A stretch of 64,000 nucleotides of DNA from Lophius americanus (Eukaryota > Chordata > Actinopteri > Lophiiformes > Lophiidae): positions 6,540,001 through 6,604,000 of the forward strand of contig JBBDHG010000008.1 of NCBI GenBank assembly GCA_037951165.1, given 5' to 3'. Made by a program: the position numbers and the translations under genes. A model generated the notes under the pieces. The model ran no database searches. It had not been told where the DNA came from and worked only from the letters and a program-made list of their open reading frames with translations. This document shows positions 13,101 through 25,100 of the stretch, in pieces. Each line of letters begins with the position of its first letter. Position 1 is the stretch's first letter.

Positions 13101-16100
13101 AAACACATAAAATACTCTCATAACTTTATAAATCCTCAAAGTTTAAGATATATTTGACCTACGCAGGTCACAATTACTTTAAGAGCACATTGCATTATGG
13201 GTTGATGAGGTAGAATGGATGATGTCGCGCTGAGACCCTCTATTTGGTTGTTGTTCTCGTAGCATTGTTGAGAGAAAAATCATTATATTGCCAAATTGTG
13301 CTGCTTCTGGATGTACTTTCCAGTCGAAGGGCAATACGGGAAGTGGTGTAAGTCTTCACAACTTTACCAGAGATAAGAAGAGGAGGGAACAGTGGGAAGA
13401 AGCCTGTGGACGTACACAACTTCCAAAGGACCCGCATCCTTGTTTGCGACACTTCGCTCCTGATGCATTTGAAGCGTTTAGTCAAGCCCATCTGCTTAAA
13501 GACCTCACGGGTCACCGTGGTCATAAACAAAGGCTAAAACGAGATGCTGTCCCTACAATATTTCCATACAAGGAGACTAAATGCCACGAGAAGCGAGTGA
13601 CAACCGCTGTACAAAGCGGCAAAGACAGGAAATGCTGGACGCTCTCCTACTAAAATCTGAACCAGCTCACGGCTGCAGAGAGTTTGAAAGCAGACCATCT
13701 GACACGACTATGACCATGGAGGATATCGTACAACAATACTATGATCTATCTACTTACTTTGAACAGCTGACAAAAAAGCAAAGCTCTTTATAACAAACAC
13801 TCTCCTTCATCGTTGCCATAGCAACACAATACCTGCATAGACTAATAAAGAAAAAGGACTTCAAACTTTCCTTTTTAGCAGAACCGTTTAATTAACGTTG
13901 CTCCTTTTTGCTCAGGCTTTTATATAGTTATTATTTTATTTTTTTTATTGATGCTTCTATCTGCTTTTACTTTGTAGCACTTTGAGATTTGATCCAAATG
14001 TACAGTGCATTATAAATGAAATGTATTATTATTTATTATTATTATAGACACCATCGATTGTGTCCCACTCTCGCTTCATCACGTCTCTCATCGTGTTTTT
14101 GTGTTTGCTGAGTTCGAGTCAAGTTTCCCAAGTTGTCCTCGTTAATGTCGCTCCGGTTCAAATTGAAAAGGCAGGTTAGATGACATTTTCAACTGTCGAA
14201 TTAGGATAAGCAGTTCAGAAACCAGCCAGTGCAGCCATTTTATGTCACTACCCACAATGCATTGCAATGTAAACAGCAACGGCGACCTTCAAGCTATTTT
14301 TTCAAAATTTGTACAAACTATGGGATATAGAGTGAATTGAATGTCGCATTTATACAGATGATACCATCAATATGTTTTGAAGCTTACGAGTCTTGACAGT
14401 CGGGGTAGCCTTTAAACTTGTGTTTTCAGTTTTGACACTGGTTTTAAGCCGCAATAACATGACAGGGGTTGATACCAGGCTAGCTGGAGATTGGATCCGG
14501 CTTTAACTGTGTGAGCTTGGGTAGAGAATAAGATGTAGTTGTAGAAGAATAGATTATCCCCAGGCTGTTCTGCCGATATGTCACAGATGCTATTCAACAT
14601 CTATTGCCCAGGCTCATTGCCATTCCTTCCTTCACTTGGAATGAAAACTCAAGTCACGGCAGTTTATTCAGTTAGAGAAGTGCGGCGCTTCGCAGCCCCA
14701 GGACTTTCATTTCCTTTATTAGCTGTGATTGGAGCCTGTAGAGAATTATGCAGATGACATTGGCCACAATCGCTGGTTTCTGCACATGCATGTTGATAAG
14801 CTAATAAAGGGAATACATGCATACATGTGCCCCTTTATGTCTGCAGGTCATTTGCATAGCAGCTTTGTATGTGTGTTTGAGTGCAGAGACGATGCATTAA
14901 CAATAAAAAAGCCTGCTTCCAGTGGGATCCCACTGATGCACGCCTGATTGAAGGAGGCGAGGGCTAGGGGGACTGCAGGAGGAGTGGGACTCCGCCGATA
15001 TTTGGCCAGCTGCAAGTTGGAGATTGCTTTTGTTTTGAATCGGAATATAAAATGAGATTGAAGCAGTCCACGATGCTCTGCCTACATGTTGAGTCAATGT
15101 TGAAGAGAATTCCTCTGAGGGTCTAATTCTTTGAATCCAGAACAGATGTCGGTTCTCGGCAGTCCAGAGGGAGAAGCTCTGGTCATTGTTGCTGTATTTT
15201 AAAGACGCTTCCTTCTCTTGGTCTGTGTTGTCAGCTTATCAGACTCTACAGCACAAGCGAGGCTGACAAAGAAACAAACCCCCGAACATTGTTGCACCAG
15301 AGTCGAAGCATCACTCTGTGAATAGTTTTCGTGCGTTTGGAAAAAAAAATGAAAATACTAAAATTTAGAGGCAAAAAATGTCACATAAACAATGTCTTTT
15401 ACTGATTTATCTTAAGTAAATGAGAAGGATTATTAATGTGGCCTAAATTAGAGGGAGATAGATTACATTATGTTGTGCTGTCCAATTCTTGCAGTGATAT
15501 GCAGAAAGTTAATGATTGACCAAATTAATGCCAAAAATGGTGACTTTCATGTACTCCAAAATTAAATGGTTTCCTCCTTGTCAATAGGACCAACCACATT
15601 TTAATTCCTTCCGGTGATTTATGGATAATAGATATAAAAGCTGAATGAAGTCCCATCTCTTAATGTCAATGAAATTAAATCATATTTTGAGTTCTACTCC
15701 ACTGTTTAAAAGGTTCTTCCTTAATATCTCCCCAACCCAACTTTCATGTCAATTTGACAATTACTTTTAGTGTAATCCTGCTAAGAGACAAACACAGATG
15801 AAAACATGACCTCCTTTGCAGAGGTAAAAACATTTCCCTGAGCCTAAGAGAGTTGGCACTACTTGTATACAAACAGTGTTGTTGGTCAGCCATGCCCAAG
15901 CCACGGCTTACTGACAGGGTGTGAAAAGGAAGAAATGTAGCCACTGGAGTTAATTGGTGCCAATATAGTTATGCAAACAGGACACAGCAATTTTTTTTTA
16001 CAGATGTGACAAAGAAAGTTAAGTGAATAAGTAAAAAAAGAAAAACTGTCACAATGGCCTCACAGTTCACTGCTGGATACATCGCTACCTCCACATTTGT

Positions 16101-19100
16101 GTTTGTATCTTTACGACGCTTTACAACAACCTCGTCTACCATCACTATTTTTGTTGTAGTTGAAGCTTTTGACTCTTTACGGCCTTGTTGTTGTTTTGAT
16201 ATCAAACGTAAAGATGAATGGAAGTAGGGGCCTGTTGACGGACACACCATTTCATTTGGTTCCTCATTTGTTGAGGAACGATAAATTGACCTTAAATCTG
16301 ATATTAGATTTAAGGTCAATAGGTGTAGAGGATACTGCAACCCTTCGTTGACTATATCACTGTACAGTGGGGACCCAGATGACAGCTGTCTTTTACTCTT
16401 TCTTATTCAAACTTTCATTTTTCATTTTTTACATGGCTATACCATAGAGCGACAAAGAGAACATTAAATATGTTTTTGTATGGGTGGGAGGAGGCTGAAG
16501 CTGGGGTAATTCTGTGAACACCAGTGACCTGAGATGAATGAAGTCGATGTGGGATTGTTTTCTTCAGTGTTCAGTGTTAATTGCTGATTTCAGTATGAGC
16601 TCAAATAGTCAGATGAAAGTTCAAAGGGAGAGTAATCCTGAAGAAAGTCTGGCGTGGGATGCTTTGAGTTCTTTAGCTCTAAAGGTCAGCGCATTTCAAT
16701 GCAGGAAAATTTTCTTTTGAACTGAGCAGAGATGTGCTGTGTGGTGGAGGAGCTCACAAATACTATTGTTTCAGATCAGAGAGCCTCTGAATGGCAGCTG
16801 TAAGAATGTGTGAAATGGCTTTTCCTTGTAGAGGCGGACAAAATCCTTAAATATGCCTTTGATTACTTCAGTCTTTAATGGGCACCCACTGAAAAAGATT
16901 ACTAACACAACTTCAGAGGATCCAACCTGGAAAAACCACAGTGCTTTGAAAAGCTTTTTGCACCCTTCAAGATGTGTTTTATTTATGTGTGTATCACATA
17001 ATAAACTTGTGTTGGATCATCAAACGAAATGTAACCTCAAACAAAGGTGACCTGTGTAAACACAAAACACACAAGCTTTAAATGAAAACTTTATTTAATA
17101 AGTTTATATATCTATCGATTTTCCTCCGTTTCTCCCGGGTTGTGTCGCAGTGGCAGCTGGCCAAGTAGGGTATCCCAAACTTCCCTTTCCCAGAAACACA
17201 CTCCAGCATATCTTGGTTTTCCTAGGCCTGATGATATATGTGGTATTTTTAGCGAGTTCTGGGTCTTCCATGAAGTGTATTTCCAGTTAGATTTGCCTGA
17301 AAAACATCCAGTAGGTGGAGCCCTGGACGCACAAAGATTATTGAATACCTAGTTTTTCTTGGGTTTCAACTCTGAGGCTGAATAACTGTAATTCTCCATC
17401 AGAATTTTCTGGTGGAGCAGTATTCATGTTTGCTTCATTTATGGTGGCTCATCCTCGACCTGTACCAGCAAATAATCACCAGACATTACACTGGCACTCC
17501 ATGCTAGGCTATAATGTTCTTTTTGTTTTGATTATACCAGATGTAACCATTTAACTTTCAACTCATCAGTCCATAGAGTTATCTCCCAGAAGGTTTGCAA
17601 ATCAAACAGTTTGTGTTGATGCAAAGTTCCAATTAGCCTTAATTCTGGTCTGGGTTAGCCACTGCTAACCCAGACCAGTATTAAGGCTTCTCCCTTCACC
17701 TTCTTTCTTTATCTTTAGTTTTGTTCTTGAAGATGTAATCACTAAAACTGGAGATATTTAGGGAGTTTGGAAAATGATTCCATTACCATGTTCTGAAATT
17801 ACTTTACATTACAACACTTTATTGGACCCGTGTTGTGTATTCATGCACTCAGGTTGACATCGACTCCTGCTCAGAATTTCATGACATATTATCTCCAAAT
17901 GAAATGCGTAGTATTATGAGGAGAACGACCAATGTGGGTAAACCAGTTTGCTACTACGAGGGTTCCTAGTATGAACTTTTGAGGCGCTGGGGCCATGTGA
18001 CGTCTTCTGATCGCTCTTGTCAGAAATGCTGCCCTTTTCTGATTCACTTTGCCAAAGGCTTGAGCTGAGCAGAAAGCGTGTGTTGTTGAGCTGTTGATGG
18101 GAACACGAGAGGACATGAGGAGGTCGTGTGAGCTTCCCCCTTATTTTCTTTTTTTCATCTTTGTTCTTTATCCCGGAGCGCCGTGGCACAAAGGTGGCAC
18201 GCTACTGGGAATGAATTCTGAATGTTGGCAGACTGTAGTGTTGTCATGATTTTACCTTTTTGGACGTATGCACAGGTTCACCTTTACCTCCTGGGAAGTT
18301 AACTCCACTCTTTCATTTGGCCTTTGCTTTCTGCCTCTGTTTCAGCTCAACTGAATTTCTTTGTCTGTTAGTAGCAGTAATACACAAATATCAGGCGATG
18401 TGATGAACCTCTTTCAGTTTTAAAGGTCTACTTCAGAAAACTCTTTGATGAGAGAAAGGCAATGGAATCACTATTTAAACTACAAAATGATTTAAAGAAT
18501 TTTGTGAAATTACTAAAAAATCTCTTTGACCATCTGTCTCCTGACAAATGGTCTCTGAGAACTCTCCAGCAACCCAACAAGCTTTGATTGTTGTCCTCCT
18601 ATCATGGACCATCCTTTTTCTAACCCCCCTTCTGATCTTCTGTCATCAACTTCTGCCAGTGTGCTGAATTGGGCATTTTTGGGAGCTTGTTCCGATTTGG
18701 GTGTTGTATCAACGGTCTATGTGTCCAAATAATTCTGCTCCCAATCAAGTTGGAGCCTCCCCGATTTCAAATCGTAAATTATAAATATGTTTGATGATCG
18801 AGCAGCCTCCGACGGAATACCCGCAAAAAAATAGCCAATGAGAGCCTGCAGACCAAGAAGAGTCATAACCGGATTTTGAACACTTTTACAGCGAACAGAA
18901 ACTCAACAATACCCGTACCCCTGGATTTTCGAATGTTAATCAATTTTAAAAACATGGGAGACCACAACCATTAGGACAGTTTCCACCAATTTTTAACATA
19001 ATATACCGTAGACACAAACTCTTCTCTTTTTTTTTTAGATTCGTCCAGACCGCGCGACCACAAAGCCGCCGTTTTCAGTAACAATTTCACAGTCGTGATT

Positions 19101-22100
19101 CCACCGGCACGAGATCTCACAGAAACTTGCCTGACCAAATGATACTTCAGACGAAAAACAAATATGGAGGATGATCGACGTCCTTGTCGGTCGTATCGTG
19201 ATATGTCCTGCGTGACACGTTATAAAGGCATTTGTGTTGTTGCCATACTTCACCAAGATGGGGTTCTTTTTCAACATTCCATCTAGCTCAGGGTACAGAT
19301 ATTTTTTGAGTTTCAGTTTGCAAGCTGTTTAAGTACGCATCATCCGATTATGATGCCTCCCCCGTGCTCGCTGTCATTGGCTATTCTGTCGGAGGCAGTC
19401 TAGGAGTTTTAAATATCAAACATGCTTAATACTTACGATTTGAGACTGGGGAGCCCCCGGCTTGATTGGGAACAGTAAAATAATTGTATGGATACCACAC
19501 ATGGAATTATTAGGATAAACAGTCCGTTCATACAAGCTTTTAGTCGGGCTACGCTCCCCGACCGTTGGGGAGACAAGTCGGGCATTAAATCGGGCCTTTA
19601 ATTTTCTAGTGTATAGCTAGTTTTAGTCGTAATATTCCATATATTAGTTTATCAAAGATGGAGTATTTTACTTTCTGAATGCTTCTTCAACTTCTGAACA
19701 GGTTATATGAAGTATCTTTTGCTATGTTATGTCTAATAATATTAAGACTGAATCGGGTCATGTGACAAAAATGTGACTAAATTATATTATTTGGTCTCTG
19801 GAGTGTTGTTGGGACTGAAGAAAGGAGCCACTCTGAACTCTTGGAAATTGTGATAATCACCCACTCCAAAATGTTTCTTGTTGGCATTTTATAGATTGAT
19901 TGACTATTTGAATGACTTATCTCAGAATAATGACTTTTGCCAGAATATTGACTTTTATGGCAAAAATAAAGTTATTATGTTAAAACAGGGGCATTGTGAG
20001 ATATTATAATAAAAAAATTACTTAATACCTCAAGGTAATTACTTGATATCTTGAGACAATGATTTAATATACAGCTACTTAATATTTGACATTAATTGTA
20101 TGGTATCTCAGTTTAATCAGAAGCCTTTTAATCAGAAAATGCTGACCAAATTGAGTCTCAAAATGAACTGGTTGTGAAGTTATTTATTTTCTGATATTCT
20201 TTGTTTTGAGATTTTGAGTCAGTCTGCTTTTTCATCACATTGACCTCTTTAACTGGAGGAGCTCCTACTTATGACTTTCTTCTCCACCGAATTATTGTAT
20301 TTCCAACAAATGGTGTTGCAGCTGGAATAGTCTCAGGGTGCCGAATTGTATTGTAAGCTGCACCGCATCTCATCATGGTGTCGTACCAGAATTTTAAGTG
20401 TGGTTCCTTTGTGTTGTCGTGTCAAATATGCCTACATATTTGATTTGTTTGTCCTCCTTACTTTTATTTCAATTTATGTCTATCAGAGAAGACAGTTTTC
20501 TGTTTAATGCTGTCATTTATTTATTGTAACTGCTATATATTGGCTTTTGATAGAGGGGAGGATGTCATCCTTCTCTCACTTTGATCGTCTGCTTGAAGAT
20601 TTAAAGCAGAAATTTCAATTTTCTGCCTCTAGACCACTCATGAACGAGACCAGTTATACTCTAATGTGAACTTTCCCGTCTTATTTCTGATTACACACCC
20701 TGTGGCCCGTTTCTCCATTTTGCTGAAAATGTACTCTAGTTATTTCGAAATGGTAGTTTGAGAAGGGATTGATATGGATTTATTCATGAAACCACGCTCC
20801 AAACAAGCAGCCAGCATCACAATGTCCATCACAGCCATATAATTTAGAGAAATTATTTTCCACAATTGTCGTCTTTGCTACAGAAACCTTTAACGTAATT
20901 CTACCCTGGAGGCGGTGCTGTCACATGTTGACAGTGAACGCTGCAATCTCTCTGTTGGTACTTATTACCCTGCTCATGCATAAAACCAACGTGCCTCTCC
21001 AAGGCTAAAGCTTTCTTGTTGAACATCTATGCAGAGATGTGTAAATGTGTTATATATACCTCTCTTCATAGATAGTGTGGCATCGGTATGACTTGACTTT
21101 CATTTCACATTTTTGATCCGTGTGGTGACTACTGATTCCTGTTATCATGTGGGAGTGTTGTGAGTCCACCATTAAAGTGAAGTGTTTGCAGAGAACAATA
21201 ATTTCATTTTAGACTTATGAATTTTTTATTCCACCAAGGAGTCTGAGGTCATTTTTCCATCTCATAGCAAGCTGTGGGAAGTTGCAGCAGTTAGTCGATA
21301 AGGTCTAGGATGTCATTGGTAAAGCAGTTTGGTAGAGCTGAACAAGTTACATCAATACTGCTGATCACCAATTCAACTGGAATCCATCTGCTAATGATAA
21401 TTACAGCAACAAAATTGCAGACAGGTGCTGTTCTTTTGGGTCATAAACTAGATCCCGCAGTATACTGCTGTGCTCTGCTGTTTGGTATTATATATACTAA
21501 ACAGTTCTTTTTAATTTCCATCTAGATAGATACTGGGGTGATACATAATTGTGTGAAATGAATTTTCTGTATTTGATCCATACCTGAGGGAGCAGTTTCA
21601 TTGACTTGCTCAGAAACCCTACGACATGTAGTGTCAAAGACTGCAATCGAATCCCAATCTCCGGATTGCGGGATGACTGCTCTACCTGCTGAGCTAAATA
21701 CGCCCCAATATCTGCACTAGCTGAAAATAAAAGGTACCAAACAAAGAAGAGTTATCTGTATGCTTTTTTTTCTTGTATTTTGTGTTGTTTTGGCCTCATA
21801 TAAGGTGGTTAGCCGCTGTAGAGACAAATAGCTTCTTTTTTTTAGTTTGTTGTCTGGTGACAATGCTGCTTGATCTGCAAGGGCTGAAAATCAACTTTGA
21901 AGTCATGAACAAGAAGAAAAATGCTGGGAGCGAAAAAAGATTTTAATGAGTTGAACTCGTGTTCAGGCCAGTCGTTTGTACTTGACTAGTATCAGTCATC
22001 GCTGTAATGTGTTTTGAAAGTCATACAGAATTTGAGAGAGAATGTAGACGCTGAAACTTTTGAACAGCACAATGAAAGATCATGACCATTTAGCTGACCC

Positions 22101-25100
22101 TGGTCATTGACTAGTTACCAATAGGACAGGGCAGTATTTACTCTAACCCTGGACCTGTAGAGTCTGTATAAGCAGCTCCTTCGACCAGCATGACTCTGCT
22201 ATAAGGAGTCTAAAGTTAACTCATGCATACAAATATATTTAATTGCCTTATGCTATTGTTGCTAATAGCACCACTGATCTCTTTCACAAGGATAGAATAT
22301 ATTTTCTAGTACTTTATAAGGGAAGAAACTATGGAGCAGAGATTACTTTTGTAATGAGTAATGTAGCTAACTGTAATAAATACACAGCTACTGTATAATC
22401 GGAGTTTTAAAACCGAGCCCTGTTGAGAGGAACTGTTTGTACAGGAACTGAAGTCTATCGCCTGTTTTGTTTTCTTTTCACATACCCAACACCAATTGGA
22501 ACGGTGACTCAAGCTGGCCTTTGGTTGGTATAGCAACGCCTACTCAGTATGACTTTCAGCCTTTTGTTAGAGTTTTTATAGCCATTGTTACAAACTACTG
22601 TTTCCTACGCTACAGGTTCACCCCAGTATTTAAAAATGGAGGCTGACACTGTTGCATTGGCTCCTGTATTCAACCAGTCATCGCTCACTTACATCACTCA
22701 AGGTTCCACTTTCACTGGGTAGGAAATATACTCGGCAGTATTAGCAAACAAAGAAATCAATACACTATGCAGAAGTGGGATATAAAAGATAAGGGAGTAC
22801 AACACCAGATCAGCAGAGCAGTGAGAGGGAAAGGATTTTAACTAAAAGAAGACAATAAATTCATGGGGTTGTTTGATATTCAGAGCAGAGCGCTCTCAGA
22901 ATGATAATGTGCAAAAGACAAATCACCAATTGGTCACATGTCAGGCCATCATACCCATTCTAATAGATAAACTTCCAAGTAGACAAGTGAAACAGCTGGG
23001 TGAACATCAGAGAGTAAAGAATGAAGTCAATGAATGTGATTTACCGTCAAGCAAAAACCTTAAACAACTTTGTCTGTGATCAGAATTCTGGTCAGATTTA
23101 ACAAACATTAAGCTGAAAATATGCCTTTGGTTCTTTTAGTGCTAGGAGAGAGCCCTCAGGAATAGGAGCTAAATAAGTTCAGTCATGGTTAGCTGTTTAA
23201 ATAAATATAAATGTGATATCTTACTGCAAGAAAATGTTAATCCTCTCCAAAAAAATGTCCATGGCTGAACAGAAAGAGGGTTCTTCTTGAAAACAATATT
23301 ATGAGAGCGCAATGTGTAGCTTTAGAGAATATGAGATAAAAAATACAGCATTCTGAGGTTACCTGTCAGGGAAATAATTATTTCTTTTATCATTCCTGCA
23401 CGTTAAATTCTTCGATTTGCTACATCAAAGAAGGTCACAATAATACCAGAATCTCAATACCAGATAAAATACCAGAGTCAGCTGATCGCGTAACTACGCT
23501 TTGTGAAATTTTGTGGTGACATGTGGCATGTATGACCAGTGCACAACGGCAGGATGTCAGAGGATTGTGAAATCAAATATGGCTTTAAGGAAGACTACAT
23601 TTCTTGTAATAATATTATATCTTTAAGCTTAAGTTTCATTTTGTTGAAAAGGTTCAGTATCATTTATTTTCTGGAGCATATCTGGCAAAAATATATGGCC
23701 TTGTTTCAGTAAACTTTCAATTAACCATGATAAGAAGTTATTTTTAGATTTTTGTACAAATCTTAGTTTTACAAGTAAAAGATCATCTTCATGGTGGCTC
23801 TGGAATGTTGGTCATGTTCCTCATAGCATGTACCCAGAACAATGTAAACTATTCTAACGTCACCAAAAGTGTGCAGGATATGTCATAATTATGCTGATGC
23901 ATTTGTTGTACAGTGTTTTTGCTGAAGTCGGGATAATATGTGGTTTTCTGACTTTTGTTTGAGGCTCTTTCACTCTAAATAGCCGATTAGTCCATTTGTG
24001 TTACCAGAGATCTACTTTATAACCATCATGCACCCACACAGAGTCCTTAAAGAGGGATACCCCAGTTTCTCCACATAGAAGTTGAGATCTATAAATGGTA
24101 TACAAAAAATATAGAAGTGATATTTGGCATTTAATCAATAACTCATAATCAATTCTCCACTCTGGACACACAGATGTGACATTAGACTTGACAGTTGAAG
24201 TAATGATGTCATTGTTGATTGTAGAAATCTGACATCCTCACAGGGATGTCTAACTATGGCAAACAAAAATAGGCTTCACTCATCAAACTTCTGTATTCTA
24301 ATGATATCCAGGGCGCGGGTACTACTGATCGACCACAATCCTTTTGGCAAACAGGGGGGATGCTTGTGAATAATGCTGCATGATGCATGACAGGCTATGT
24401 CTACAGATGAATGAAAAGTGCTCTCTAACTTCCACCTCACCCACACAAGCCCCTTGACTTCTGTGTCAGAAAAGCTCATCTTCTTCAACAAATTAGACCC
24501 AAGATTATGTCTATCTCTGAAATCCCACAGATTTTCATTTTAATCAAAGGTTATGCCACCATGAAACCGGTAACCACTGCTACCATGACTGGATGCCCAA
24601 CCTTACAGGGTCATTGTTGAAAAGGTCACTACTTCACCTTGGCTCTATCAAACAATTTTTCTCTTTTCAGACATCGAAACTACACCATCACATTTTCTAC
24701 TTCTCTTAACATTTGTGTTTAGGGTCTCCTTGTCTTTGGTTCTCTTCCCCAGCAGGCGTATGGGAAGAACATAGACTATTGTCTTTGTTTCAGTATGATT
24801 GGGTGTTGTATGACCAAATGAGTGTGCTGGGAGCGATGCTTCGACAGCCCTTTGAAGCTGCCTGACGATCAACGTTCTGCCTGTCTCTCAGGGTACAGCA
24901 TCCGTCTCTTGGTGGTGAGCCTTATGGTTTCTTTGCTTTGTAAGTCTTCTTAAGGTCTTCCCAGTTCCTGCTCACGGCTCTGCCTGCCTTATTAGATGGA
25001 TCGGAAACTTTCAAATGCAGTCTGAAAAGCACCCTTCAACAGCGAGGACCTTTTTCTTTTTCTTTTTTTTACCTAGAAGAGGAAGGTTTACTCCCCGGGA

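Noticed and set aside
15969..16340. 123-codon minus-strand frame
   Set aside because: It begins in and crosses the 16285-16320 hairpin and shows no domain. It is a chance opening in intronic DNA.
24648..24872. Minus-strand frame possibly from a mobile element
   Set aside because: No motif of a transposase, reverse transcriptase or zinc finger could be identified.
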